A stretch of 64,000 bases of DNA. Source: Tetramitus jugosus. Lineage: Eukaryota; Heterolobosea; Eutetramitea; Acrasida; Vahlkampfiidae. Shown piece after piece: positions 50,971 to 62,600 of the stretch (positions within the stretch are counted from its first letter, which is position 1; every line of letters starts with the position of its first letter). A program made the position numbers and the translations under genes. The stretch is taken from the NCBI GenBank assembly GCA_937625935.1, contig OW569370.1:186001-250000 (forward strand), read 5' to 3'. The notes under the pieces are model-generated. The model saw only the letters and a list, made by a program, of their open reading frames with translations. It was not told the origin of the DNA and searched no databases.

Positions 50971-52785
50971 ATGGACTCCAGTAAAAAGCTTGAAGAGAAA
51001 GAAGAAGAACAAAGAGTGATAACAGACACTGAAGAGGCTCCAGACCCTCAAGAACCAAGAATCATATTGGGGTCTATTCAATTATGGAGATACATTTTCT
51101 GGGAAGTTCCATGGATAATCATTGCCATGATTGGTGGAGCTGGTGAGGGAGCAATTATACATTTGTTCTATCTGGTGTTTGCATCAGTGTTGAATCAAGT
51201 GTCAGGAAGTTTGGCCCAGAAGGATGCCAATGCGACAGCGTTGAAACTTGTTTGGGTGTCTATCGGTGGTGCAGTGGCTGCCACGTTGAAAAGCGCTGGT
51301 TCTTCTCTTGCTCATGATCGAATTGAAGTCAGGTTAAAAGTTGCATACTTCAACTCGATTACCAAGCAAGAAATTGGCTACTTTGATAGAAAGAAGGTGG
51401 GAGGCATCATGTCAGAGATTTCTGAACATTTATCGTCAATTGCTACTGCCTATTCAGAAAAGTTAGCAACGTTATCTAAGAACTTGTGTTCAGTAATTCT
51501 CGGTCTTGTATTGTCCTTCGTTTATGGATGGAAATTGACATTGGTTATGTTGTCATCGATACCCCTCATTGCGGTAGCAGCTGGTATTACTGCTATATGC
51601 TTTGAAGTTTTCTCAAAGAGAACAGCATCCTATTCAACCAATGCCGCAAGCATGATGAATGAAGTCATTGGGTCCATCAGAACAGTGAGATCAATGGACG
51701 GAGAGGAGAGATCTCGTAAGCAATACTCCAACTACTTGCAAAGAGCTCAATTGACCTACTTTTTGAAGGCCATGGTCGTTGGAATAGCAATGTTTGGAAC
51801 CTCTTTCACTATCTGGGGTCTGACAGCTCTAGGGACATGGTATGGAAGTAAGCTCATTAACAAGGGCGAGTCACAGTTACAACAAGGTGTCGATACACTG
51901 CAAGGCATTACAAAGAGCAAAGCACCAATCGACACGATACTCAAGGTCATCAAACGTGTTCCAGAGTTTAATACAGAGGGAGGTAAGAGTGAAATCACAC
52001 CAAACAAGATTGAAGGACACATTGAGTTCAAACAGGTCACGTTTTGTTATCCAACACGTCCCAATGTTCAAGCACTCAAAGATTTCAATCTCACCGTCAC
52101 ACCAGGTATGACTGTGGCCCTCGTAGGTCCGTCGGGATCAGGCAAGTCGACGATAGTAGGCCTGATGGAAAAGTTCTACTTGCCCAACTCTGGAGAGATT
52201 CTGCTGGATGGTGCGAACTTGACAACTATTGATTCCAGATGGGTTCACAGAAATATTGGTATTGTCACTCAGGAGCCGACACTATTTGCAACCTCAATTC
52301 GAAAGAATATAGAGTATGCGATTGAGGGAGTCAGAGAAGTCAGTGAAGAGGAGATTCATCAAGCAGCAAGAAATGCCAATGCGCATGACTTCATCATGGC
52401 TCTTCCAGATCAGTATGAAACTGTTCTGGGAGAACGTGGTGTGTCTCTTTCAGGAGGACAGAAACAACGTGTTGCAATTGCAAGAGCCATGATTCAGAAT
52501 CCTTCTCTTCTGTTGTTGGATGAGGCTACTTCAGCTCTGGATACCAAGTCTGAGAGCTTAGTTCAAGAAGCACTCAATATCCTCATGAAGGGAAGAACTA
52601 CCATTATCATTGCCCATCGACTAAGTACGATTGCACACTGTGATGCTATCTGCGTGCTGGAGAAGGGTGTCTTGAAAGAGAAGGGCACACATGCGGAATT
52701 AATGGCAATGGAGGACGGAATCTACCGTTCGATGGCAATGCTACAAGTAATCTCCACAGGTTCCACCTCAACAGGCTCATCATGA
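50971..52785 (+). CDS. ABCB-type half-transporter lacking the TM6 segment
   Basis: 604 residues. TM domain (about 30-310) with ABCB landmarks: FDRKKVGGIMSEISEHL, SFVYGWKLTLVML, EVIGSIRTVRSMDGEE. Nucleotide-binding domain (about 345-590): Walker A GPSGSGKST, Q-loop IVTQEPTLF, signature LSGGQKQR, Walker B LLLLDEATSALD, H-loop IIAHRLST. The NBD is intact and ABCB1/TAP-like. Between WYGSKLINKGE and IDTILKVIKRVPEF there are ~19 residues where ABCB proteins normally have ~45 that include TM6; the DNA has no room for an intron there. It may be a non-transporting variant, a broken gene or an assembly loss. It ends 37 nt from the convergent amine oxidase gene. Confidence 0.88.
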   Translation: MDSSKKLEEKEEEQRVITDTEEAPDPQEPRIILGSIQLWRYIFWEVPWIIIAMIGGAGEGAIIHLFYLVFASVLNQVSGSLAQKDANATALKLVWVSIGGAVAATLKSAGSSLAHDRIEVRLKVAYFNSITKQEIGYFDRKKVGGIMSEISEHLSSIATAYSEKLATLSKNLCSVILGLVLSFVYGWKLTLVMLSSIPLIAVAAGITAICFEVFSKRTASYSTNAASMMNEVIGSIRTVRSMDGEERSRKQYSNYLQRAQLTYFLKAMVVGIAMFGTSFTIWGLTALGTWYGSKLINKGESQLQQGVDTLQGITKSKAPIDTILKVIKRVPEFNTEGGKSEITPNKIEGHIEFKQVTFCYPTRPNVQALKDFNLTVTPGMTVALVGPSGSGKSTIVGLMEKFYLPNSGEILLDGANLTTIDSRWVHRNIGIVTQEPTLFATSIRKNIEYAIEGVREVSEEEIHQAARNANAHDFIMALPDQYETVLGERGVSLSGGQKQRVAIARAMIQNPSLLLLDEATSALDTKSESLVQEALNILMKGRTTIIIAHRLSTIAHCDAICVLEKGVLKEKGTHAELMAMEDGIYRSMAMLQVISTGSTSTGSS

Positions 52786-52822
52786 ATAAACAAGCAATGA
52801 AAATAGAAACGATCATTTCACT

Positions 52823-54400
52823 TTATAGTTTGCTTATGAACGGCTTGTCACACAACTCGTCAGAAACACGCTTTCCAGATCGGATAGCACCATCCATGTA
52901 ACCAATCCATTCGTCAGATGTCTCTGTTCCAGCAAAGTGAATTCTACCAATTGGTTGACGCAGAGCCTCACCATAATTAAAGTAAGCACCAGGTGTCGTA
53001 TAAGACACGTAGGATCCTCGAATGAATTCCTCTTGGGACCAATCCTTGTCTTCATAGAATACAAATTCACTGCGAATAAACTCTTCACTCACATCGAATA
53101 TCTTTGAGTACTGTTTCAAAATGATATCTAATCTCTCCTCTTTTGTCTTTTGTCCCCAGTGCACAGCAGTCTTACCAACCATGAATCCAACCAAACCAAT
53201 ATTCTCTGTCACGTCATATGTCAGAGCCACTGGATACTCAGTGTCCTCTGCAATGTTGATAATACATCCGGAGAGACCCTTCTTTCTCCACCATTGAGAC
53301 TTGAAGATTAAATTAATTTTGATGACGTAGCCAGCTGGCATGTGCTGACAGAAGCAGTCACGAATGGCTGGCATAGGAGGATCATAGACCATTCTTGTCG
53401 AGAGTGTTGGAGGAATAGCCACAATGACATAGTCACTGTAATACACTCGACCATCTCTAGTCACGACAGCCATTGGACCAATTTGTGAGCCCAACTCTGG
53501 ATGAGTTCTCTTTGCTCTCTGCAAATCAATGACTTGAGCTACAGGACTATTCAAATGAATGCCCTTGCAGTTTTGAAGCTTTGAAAGACTTTCAGCCAAC
53601 TTGATTGGCACTTGTTGAGCACCACCCTTGATTTTCGCTTCTTGAGCTCCATTTTCAATCTCAATCAGCTTTCCAATGTCTCCACTGGCGCGGATATATT
53701 GTAAAAAGTATAGGAAACTAATCTCACCAGGATCACAAGCACAAACCGTCTGAATCAACACAATAAACACCTTTTTTGCTTCATCAGAAGTGAATTGCTG
53801 ATCGATAAACGTTTGACACGTCATGTAATCAAACTCCTTAGCTCTTGGACACTCCCATGGATTATCAGCAGGAACAGTCAATGCCAACTCATCACACAAG
53901 GCCAATACTCTGTCCATTTCGACTGCTGCATTTGGATCGACAGGCGTCAAAATACCTTCGTATTTTGTCTTTGTAAGTTGACCTGTTTTTTGATCCTTGT
54001 TGAACAGGATGGACTTTCCAGTGAGGAATTGATAGCATACACTGAGACCAAATTCCTTAATGTAGGCTTGAATGTGTCTCTGTGTTGGTGCAATCCTATT
54101 TTATTGAGAAAAGGATCACACACAAAAAAAAATTAGCAAAATTTTTCGTGTTAGCTTTCGCACTCGTGTGCCAAAAAAAATAATTGTGCTGCACCAATGG
54201 TGTACGTACCATTGACCACCGACGTCGTATTGAATGGTTTGATTGGTCTCTGGGATCGTGTAGCTCTTGCTGTGCAATCTGCCTCCGACTCTCTCCATGG
54301 CTTCAATTACTCTGACAGTTTTTCCCTTGTAGGCCAATTCTCTGGCAGCAGTAAGACCTGCAAGACCAGCTCCAATAATGGTAACATTTACTTTGTCCAT
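52823..54400 (-). CDS. Flavin-containing amine oxidase, one intron
   Basis: Exons 54400-54210 and 54095-52823 (487 residues); intron 54209-54096 (GTACGT...AAATAG, 114 nt) rebuilds GGQWIAPTQRH. FAD Rossmann motif at 4-35: VTIIGAGLAGLTAARELAYK, then EAMERVGGR. The C-terminal flavin motif is FAGTETSDEWIGYMDGAIRS. It oxidises a primary or poly-amine, giving aldehyde and H2O2. In MAO-A/B the flavin is linked to a Cys before TT/AYFPPG; here the equivalent reads GSYVSYTTPG with Ser, so FAD is probably non-covalent. There is no C-terminal TM tail, so it is not outer-mitochondrial like MAO. No PTS1 ending (ends FISKL, although SKL itself is a perfect peroxisomal signal only as SKL-COOH, which it is): peroxisomal import is therefore likely. 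Confidence 0.93.
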
Positions 54401-54644
54401 TTCTTGGTATTCTCTTCGTTTGTGAGTGTTTTTCTGATTTTTATTTTTTATTTTTTCGTGTCCATAAGAAAATGATTTTGAGGGGCAGACAGAACACCCA
54501 ATCAAAAAGTCTTGGCTGAGCAGCACTTGTGGATTGATTGGGACAACGATTCCCCCAAACAGGGATCTCTTACAAAGAGCTCACTATTGAAGTGAGAGGA
54601 TTTCAATAAATAAGAGGTTTTGTGCTTGTGTCATGTGCGCCTCT

Positions 54645-55532
54645 TTACAGTTGTTCGGAGGGAACATTTCGAAACGTGAGACTGAGTCTCAGACCATTCT
54701 GTTTGAGTCTCTTGGGCAACGAGTGCTTGTACAAATCTTGGCACTTACCTCTCATGATGATCAATGATCCATCTTCCAAATCTTGGCTTACTGTAATCTT
54801 TTTCGTTGCATTGTTCTTGAACTGAAATGTTCTTGTTTGTCCGAGACTGACACCGATGACAGATGAGCCTGGGGCCATGTTTGTTCTGCGATCCGAATGC
54901 CAGCCAATATAATTCTCTCCAGAGTCATACCGATTCACCAACACATAGTTGAATGTTTCTCCTGTTTGTTGCTGCACTCGATCTCTGAGCTCTACTAGCT
55001 CTGGAAGCCAATCATGTGCTGTTCGATAGGTTCCCGTGTACTTTAGAGCTATTCCCTTTTGGTCGGCGAATGCACAGACGAGCCTTGGTGATTCTATTGA
55101 CTTTCCAAGAATCTTGAAAATGTCCTGATCCCACTGTGCATTCTTCAACAGAGCATCAATAATCTTCTTGCTGCTTGCTTTGCTAATGAACCGGGGACAA
55201 TACTCAACAATAGCACCTCGATCATTGATCAGACTGATCACTTTCATTCTCTTGAACAAGACAGGTGGTGCTACAGTAGCCACAGTTGAACTGGAGTCAC
55301 TACTTGTTGCCGTAACAGTGTTCTCTGCAGGCAACAAAGACTCATCTTGAGATTCATCCTTATTGTTGGTTGCTACTTCTTCTTTTGGCTTCTTCTCTTT
55401 CCTGAGAATGAGAAGTTTTGGTTTCTTTGGAGCATCTCTCACAGGGCTACTGCCTGGAGAAGAGTCAGACTGCTCTGGGTCGGTTGCCTCTTCCTTGTAG
55501 AGATCGACCAGTAATTGTCTCGCTCGTTTCAT
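54645..55532 (-). CDS. ALKBH2/3-like alpha-ketoglutarate dioxygenase (alkylation repair)
   Basis: 295 residues from the ATG at 55532; the frame opens further only at a TTG. Residues 1-100 are Lys/Glu/Ser-rich and probably disordered, with basic nuclear-type clusters (KKPKLLILRKEKKPK). The AlkB domain (about 110-290) shows TGTYRTAHDWLPELVELRDR, FNYVLVNRYDSGENYIGWHS, iron ligands His and Asp in WHSDRR, third His in YKHSLPKR, and ketoglutarate Arg in RLSLTFRN. The NRYDSGENYIGWHSD pattern is that of ALKBH2/ALKBH3, which remove 1-methyladenine and 3-methylcytosine from DNA or RNA. Confidence 0.92.
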   Translation of the reverse strand: MKRARQLLVDLYKEEATDPEQSDSSPGSSPVRDAPKKPKLLILRKEKKPKEEVATNNKDESQDESLLPAENTVTATSSDSSSTVATVAPPVLFKRMKVISLINDRGAIVEYCPRFISKASSKKIIDALLKNAQWDQDIFKILGKSIESPRLVCAFADQKGIALKYTGTYRTAHDWLPELVELRDRVQQQTGETFNYVLVNRYDSGENYIGWHSDRRTNMAPGSSVIGVSLGQTRTFQFKNNATKKITVSQDLEDGSLIIMRGKCQDLYKHSLPKRLKQNGLRLSLTFRNVPSEQL

Positions 55533-55709
55533 TCTTCGTTTTTGTTTTCGGGCTTCCAACAAGCCACAACCTTTAGTTCAGGAGCAAACGTTTTATGCCC
55601 CATGAAGAATTCCAGCTTTTTCTGGTAAAGCTACCTCGCAAAACTGGCGGGAAATGACATCTCCAATACAAAGATAGAGCTACGAAGGGAATGATGAAAA
55701 AAGGTAAAT

Positions 55710-56950
55710 TTACTCGTTGGTATCCATAGCTTCGCTAGTTGCCTTCTTTGCGCTCTTTTTCTTGGTCTTCATGGATGTTTGGAGCAAGCTCTTCAATTCA
55801 TTGCTTTGGAGAGACTTGGCAGACTTGTATGATTGAACTTGAGGAACGACATATTGTTGAGTAATGGTTGGAGTCAACAACAAGGTAGTCTTCAAGTGAA
55901 CCACAAAGGCACCCTTCTTCTCGCACAAAACTGGATAAGCATCAACCAATCCATGTCTGTAGCACTCAACCAAACCCATGCCGGCAACCTTTCTGTCAAC
56001 GTGTCTCATGGAGAAAGGAAGAGTGTGGAATCGTGTTTGAACATCCTTCAAGAATTGCTTGGATGAAGCATTCTTCAAGTTGTATGTAACGGTTGGGTTT
56101 CTCTTGTAAATGGTTGGCTTGTGGTTACGCTCGCTCAACTTACCCTCACCACTGGAGACAACAATGTCCAAGGAGAAGATTTGGTTCTCCTCAAAGGTGA
56201 ACTCATCAACAGTGTGATCAGGGGTTGGCTTCAACAAAATAACATTGTTGCCATCAATGACAAATCTCTTCATCTCGTGAGACAAGACACCTTCACAAAC
56301 ATTGACACCAAAGTCTGCGGCGACTTGATTGATCGCCTTTGAGACTTCAACATTGGTGTGACCTGGCTTAACCAAACGCTTGGCAACTTCAAGTGCGGTT
56401 TGAGCAGCAGCCAAAACATCAGCCTTCTCGCCCTCCAAAACACCTTCTTCCATAACAATGGTGGTGGCACCAACTGCGATATATCCATCAACGTGAACAC
56501 CAACATCGAATCTGACGCTGTCTCCTCTTTGAAGAACAGTGGTGTCTTCGTTCAATGGAGAGAAATGACAAATGACTTCATTGACGCTGACGCAAGTTGG
56601 GAAAGCAAGACCCTTTGGCATCTTCTTAATCTTCTTGAAGACGGACTTTATTCTTTCATTGACAAAGTTGTCACCAGCCTCGCAAAGCTCAACGACCTTC
56701 TTTCCTGGAGCGACGAGCTTAATGAGCATGGCCAAGGTTTCTGTTGAAATCATGGAAGCGCGTGTGAGTCACATGCACAAAGAGGTAATTTTGAGCGAGA
56801 AAAATCAAAAAAAATAAGCGATCTACAATTTGCTTCCTAACACATACCATTGACAATGTCGGAAGCGAACTTGTACTTTTGCATAACATTTGCGTTAGCA
56901 AGGGTTTCGTCTTCTTGTTGTTGAGCTAGAATTTCTTCGTCAATGTCCAT
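55710..56950 (-). CDS. PA2G4: Proliferation-associated 2G4 (EBP1) homologue, one intron
   Basis: Exons 56950-56848 and 56740-55710 (377 residues); intron 56847-56741 (GTATGT...CAACAG, 107 nt). Exon 1 gives MDIDEEILAQQQED...QKYKFASDIVN, which splices to ETLAMLIKLV as in human PA2G4. Methionine-aminopeptidase fold without peptidase activity: KGLAFPTCVSVNEVICHFSP, FDVGVHVDGYIAVG, MRHVDRKVAGMGLVEC. The C-terminus is Lys-rich (KTKKKSAKKA), where the human protein binds RNA and ribosomes. Known role: ribosome-associated factor near the exit tunnel, also in rRNA processing and growth control. Confidence 0.95.
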
Positions 56951-57217
56951 TGTAGTTAGATTTGTGGATGGGTGTTTGGTGATTGTTGGATGTTTTTGTT
57001 TGCTGCGTTTCGAAGAACAATTTGAGATGCTGAAGCAGAGATCTTACTCCATTTCCCCACTATGACCAAAGCGCCACCAGTGTGTGATTTTAGAGGGTCA
57101 ACCAAGAGAAGACACATTCAATCAATACTTGCATGTAGGAGTAACATTGTTTTTTCTTTTCCGCCAAACATAATAGTCCGTTGCCGTTGCTAATTACAAC
57201 AAATTGAACATAGAGAA

Positions 57218-58567
57218 ATGGCTGACCTACTATCGGCTGGACTGGATAGAAATATTCGTTTAAATAAGGATGTGAACCAAGATTTGCCTCTTCAGCAACG
57301 ATATCTATCCTTGAGGTTACCACATCGAAAGGTATCCTTAAAACTGGTGGTATGTCCTCTTGTGGTTCGAGTACTCATTGCCGAGACCATAGAACTGTTA
57401 TCGATCGATAGATTCCATTCATTTGATTCTAAATCATGATTGTAGAAGAGTAGATACATTGATTTGTTTGATGAGAGAGCATTCAACACTGTGAATCAAT
57501 TCATTACTAATGAAGCATCTAGCAAAAGCAGAGACATGTTTCGGACTATTTTCAATAAGATTGGTCAACACACGGACAAGAATTATCAATACCGACCGAC
57601 AATGACCTTTGATAAATATTTTCACTTGGCCAACATCTATGGGAGTGGCCTTCTTTCTTCTAGTGGTGTGCACAGGGTGGCATCGTGGTTATCCTCCGCT
57701 TCAAATGAAGATGTTAAGTTGTTTAAATCGATAATGGGTGAACTGAAGAACTCTCAGAGCTATTCGAGACCGATCAGTCATACACATAGTGCATATTATC
57801 CTCTACCGAGCCAAATAAAAGATCCTACTCTTTCGAAAACAGTAAAGGATTTAGTTGAAGAAAAGGCTACAGCACAATTCATATCAAACAAAAGAAGAGA
57901 GTCTGATAAACGGCGCATGGATGAGAGAAAAACGTTGAGGGAGAAGGAGAAACATATTGTTAATACATTAACACAGAAGCAACGACCATCCTCAGCTCCG
58001 GCAGTAGGCATTTCGAGCCACAAAGCCAACTTTGAAGGAAGGAAGCCTTACGGTTCTTTTAATTCGGATACTCGTATTTTGTCTACAAACAAGGATCATT
58101 TTAGCGAGCCATCGACGAAATTTCCCTATCGGCCTGCCACTGCACGTATTCGAAATTCAGGACACAAGGATGATAGAATGACCTTCCTACCAAAGGCGAT
58201 GATGACAACTGCTTCTTTAGGCGTTGTGGTACCATCTTCTGATGTAAGTTTCCTTCATTATGAAGATAACTATCCAGGGACGAGGGACCGGAAACAACGA
58301 TTTTACTCCCAATTATCTGATTCTGAACTCTTGTCACATCCTCCTCCTGTATCTAAAACCTTATCTGCTGGATTAAACCGAACAACATACTCTGCCCATT
58401 ACGGTGGGTCAATGACCCAGACAGCAAAGAGAGCAACTGCTCCAGAGTCAAGCTTGAAGGCTCCTTTTGGATTCTTCCCTACTGCACAGGAAATGAGTTC
58501 AACAACGGAGTACAACGGTCGTTACAACAAACGGTCACTTACAAGTACTTACTCACCTGGTTGGTGA
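57218..58567 (+). CDS. Unknown basic protein, one intron
   Basis: Exons 57218-57349 and 57446-58567 in my model (417 residues); intron GTATGT...TTGTAG, 96 nt. A donor at 57332 would also keep the frame. The protein starts MADLLSAGLDRNIRLNKDVN and continues into a folded-looking helical stretch (YIDLFDERAFNTVNQFI, TMTFDKYFHLANIYGSGLLS), then a Lys/Arg/Glu coiled region (RRESDKRRMDERKTLREKEK) and a Ser/Pro/Arg/Tyr-rich tail. I recognise no domain. Basic, Ser/Pro/Tyr-rich proteins of this kind are frequent among axonemal and basal-body proteins of flagellates, but that is only a suggestion. Confidence 0.7.
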
Positions 58568-58663
58568 TGGCACCATGTTTTATAAGACTCTCAATAAACT
58601 AGGAGGAGATCACCACAAACTCGTCGAAAAAAAGAAGCCACACCAACAAAGAGATTACTCAAT

Positions 58664-59605
58664 ATGTCATCCAACTCTGCCATTGATCAAGCCATCCAAA
58701 ATACTGGACCAAGCCATACATCCCTGGAATTCCTATCACCTGGCAAGCGACTCAGATTCGCAGTGGAAAAATACCGGAACGACAACCAAAATTGCCTACA
58801 GATTGCTGGAGCAGTGAATGCTTACTGTGCAATGCTCGCGGAGCACTCTGGTTTCGAAGCTTTGTATCTGTCTGGTTCAGGTGTTGCGACAGCTAGTTTT
58901 GGATTACCAGATCTAGGTATTACAACACTTAACGATGTGGTGGAGGATGCAAGAAGGATCACTGGTGCTTCAAAATTGCCTCTACTCGTTGATGTGGACA
59001 CTGGATTTGGTCAAGCGTTGAATATTGCGAGAACTGTGAGAGAAATGGAACGGGCAGGAGTAGCAGGAATTCATATCGAAGATCAAGTGACAGCAAAGAG
59101 ATGTGGTCACCGACCTGGTAAACAGATTGTGAGCCAAGAGGAAATGGTTGATAGAATCAAGGTAGCGGTCAATGCCAGGACTGATCCTGATTTTGTGATT
59201 ATGGCTCGAACGGATGCCTTTGCTAATGAAGGTCTAGAAAGAGCTGTTGAGAGAGCAAAGGCGTACGTGGCAGCAGGTGCTGATATGTTGTTTCCAGAGG
59301 CATTCACATCCTTGGATCAATATAGGATGTTCTGTCAAGAGGTGAATGTGCCTGTTCTCGCCAATATTACAGAATTTGGCAAGACACCACTCTTTACCGC
59401 GAGTGAGTTGTCAAGTGTGGGAGTCTCGATTGCTCTCTATCCGCTTAGTGCTTTCCGAGCAATGAGTCTGGCGGCGTTGAATGTGTACAAGAGTATTAGA
59501 AATGATGGCTCTCAGGCTTCAATGGTAAGTCAAATGCAAACAAGAGAGGAACTGTATGAACATTTGGATTACTACAAGTATGAAGACGTGTTGAATAGAA
59601 ATTAA
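58664..59605 (+). CDS. prpB: 2-methylisocitrate lyase (PrpB type)
   Basis: 313 residues, isocitrate lyase/PEP mutase superfamily. It splits 2-methylisocitrate into pyruvate and succinate, the last step of the methylcitrate route for propionate. Motifs: [20 protein letters not shown], metal-binding [28 protein letters not shown] (the KRCGHRPGK loop marks PrpB), [16 protein letters not shown] and [13 protein letters not shown]. There is no long presequence of Arg/Ser type, though the first 28 residues precede the fold. The bacterial-type length and motif suggest bacterial or mitochondrial ancestry. Its stop codon (59603-59605) overlaps that of GCN2 on the other strand by two bases. Confidence 0.93.
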   Translation: MSSNSAIDQAIQNTGPSHTSLEFLSPGKRLRFAVEKYRNDNQNCLQIAGAVNAYCAMLAEHSGFEALYLSGSGVATASFGLPDLGITTLNDVVEDARRITGASKLPLLVDVDTGFGQALNIARTVREMERAGVAGIHIEDQVTAKRCGHRPGKQIVSQEEMVDRIKVAVNARTDPDFVIMARTDAFANEGLERAVERAKAYVAAGADMLFPEAFTSLDQYRMFCQEVNVPVLANITEFGKTPLFTASELSSVGVSIALYPLSAFRAMSLAALNVYKSIRNDGSQASMVSQMQTREELYEHLDYYKYEDVLNRN

Positions 59606-62600
59606 TTGTATTTAGTGAATGTTACAAAAATGACCTTGTGCTTGTCATCGACGCTCATTAAATAAACATATTCGGCCTTCTTTTCCTTGAGTTCCCTGAG
59701 ATGCTTGCAAACAGACCGGAATTGCATGCACCATTTGTTGGGTCGGTCTCGAATGGATTGATTAATGACATCCTCGCTGGATTCATTCATTACATGGCTC
59801 ACTGCATAACGAACGTCTTCATATGTCAGTTCGCAGACAGCCAATATATGTGCGCCCGCTTGTATCCTCTTGACTTTTTCAGCTGCATGTTTCATTGCCA
59901 GGTCCGTAATGACCTTCTTTTGCTTTCCTTGCTTCAACTTGCTGTTGGTTGAAATAATAGTGACAGACTTGGGATCGAATCCATCATGATGATGTTCCGC
60001 ATGCTTCGTGATGTTGGAGGCAAATTTGTGGGTCGTATGAAGCTGTTGGTCCTGTATTGCCGACAGCTGATTCTGAAGTACTGATGGGAGCTCCTTCTTG
60101 TACACTTCGAGAACAGTAATCCTCTTGGTTGGATCCATACTATTCACATCCGGCGTTCGTACCTTTACTAGACCTCTGCTCTGAAGACCGTTATCCGTCA
60201 CAACAACCAACTTGACATGATGTTTGTTACAAAAGTTTTTCACATCTTCCAAGTTCATTCGATCATCGTACATTAAATCACATTTGATGTTGGCTGCCCA
60301 CAATGAATCTGTTATTCTCATTCGCTCTTCTAGCATGTTTCTTCCCGTCGAACAAACAATAACATCTGGAACACTACTTGAGAAAGCACGTGGTGGACCA
60401 GAAGTTCCTGTTCCCTCCACGAGTATCGTCTCTCGGATCAGTTTATCCAACTTGATATTGATGCCTACTACATGATGAGGCTCCTTCTCATAGACGGCAA
60501 ATTTGGAAACCAGCTTATCATATCGGCCACCATACGCCACTGGGATATAGTGTTTTCTTCTCTTGATACCACACTCTATAATAATGCCATCATACCTATG
60601 AAGATTATTGCAACAACTCAGATCGAATTGAAGTTCGCAGTTCGATATTGGCCAAATATCCAGATGACCTATTAGAGTAGCCATGTCAGTCAGAGCTTCT
60701 CTGTTGTTATTGCTGGCCATTATCTTGGTTAATGTTCCGTGTACAGTCGATATATCTCCCTTGATGCTCAGTAGCTGAATCAGCTTGTTTGCATCTTTCT
60801 CTGGAATTCGAAGCTTTAGCAGCTCATTCTTTGCAAAGTTCCAAGAGTAGGATAACCGTATGACCTTGTTACACAACTTACAGATCGTGGCATAGTAACT
60901 CTTGTCGATGTTACATGATTCGAATATGGAGTGTACGAGAGATGCATGATTAATACGGATAATAAATCTTCCATCTCTCTTTGGCTTAAACTCATCAATG
61001 ATACGCGATAGAATTTTGAGAATCTCCGATTCTGTCACCAGCTTAAATGTCGATCCAACAATGTCGAACGAGCACATGTGTTGGGCGGCTGGGATACCGT
61101 GCTTGTTTTTAAAGGCATTCTGGAATGAGTATCTCTTGAGAAATTGAATATTCTCTGGTAGTCTGGAGAGGTATCGAGCAAATGAGAGCGTTCCATCACA
61201 GGAGAGATTGACTAGCTGACCGGATTTGGTAACAATGGGGAAAATCTTCTCCATTGATAATATGTCAGCCGTTTGATGTGAGCTTGGTAAAAGTGGTGTT
61301 ACATCGAACTGAGTTGCACCGTGCAATTGGAAGATTGACTGGAATCGAAGTGTTGACTTTTCCTTGTAAAATGCACTTGATAAGTCAAAATTTTGACCAA
61401 GCATAAAATCTTCTTCCTTTTGAGCAAAGAGAGCTCTCAGGTACTCTTCCTCCATCTTGACGGGCATCAAATCACTTTCAAGCAATTCTTTGGCTGATGG
61501 TCGCTTATTCGGATCCTTGTCGAGAAGCATCTCAATTAGTTTTGCTTCCTTCTCATATGTCTTTGGGAATGAGTTTGGAACTCTGCCTGTTGTTCCAAGA
61601 TCACGCAACACTTCCAGTCTCTCTTGAGTTGTACAGAATGGCTCATGCAGCATTTCAAAAAAGATGATACCTAAACTGAACATATCAACTTTGCTAGAGT
61701 AATTGCTGCTGCTCTTAACTTCAGGAGCAATAAAGCACTCTGTACCAACATCAATACTTAACTCAGGATCAGTTGATGTCGATACGATGCTCTTTGGTAC
61801 TGTAACTCGTTCTCTAGTTCTTCTGGACAAACCAAAGTCTCCAATCTTGACATCTCCCTCAACACTAAGGAAAACATTCGTTGGCTTCAAATCTCGATGA
61901 ATAATGTGATTCTCATGCAGATAATCCAATGCACTCACAATTTGTCTAAACAATCTCCATGCCTCTTGTTTGGATCCTTCCAAATTTTTCTTGGCGATGA
62001 TACTTGTTAGTGTATCTTTACAATACTCCATTTGAATATACAGCGTGTGTGACTTGCCGCCCTTCTCTGGCATATGGGTCGCATTTGTATAATTTGTTTG
62101 ACGAGACATTGACATGTCTTCAGAATCATCGAATGGAGAATCTCCTAACTCATCATGGTTACTACTCGCACTACCCTCTTCTAACCAAGAATTGTAATAG
62201 CGAACAATATTGTGATGATGCATACGAGAGAGCAGGTTAACCTCCCGCAAAATACTTTCCTCCTCACTTCTATTACCAGATCGCATAGGTATCGTTTTTA
62301 TCGCATATATTCTCTGATCAATCTTGTTCTTAGCTTTCACTACGCTACCAAAACCTCCTACTCCAAGCTGCTCAATAAAAGTAAAATCGTTTCGGTATCG
62401 AGACTTTGATTTGAGTTGCTTTTCTCCCATTTTAAGAGTTGGTGGTGTCCACAAGCTAGAAAACGCTTTGCCTTTTGTTGATGCAGAAGCAATTTGTGAT
62501 TTGAAGCTCTTCCTGAACTTGTGCTTTAACGTTCGCAAGTCAGACCAGTTCGTTTTATCCAAAAATCCAATCTTTTGCAGTTGATCCACTAAATCACCAT

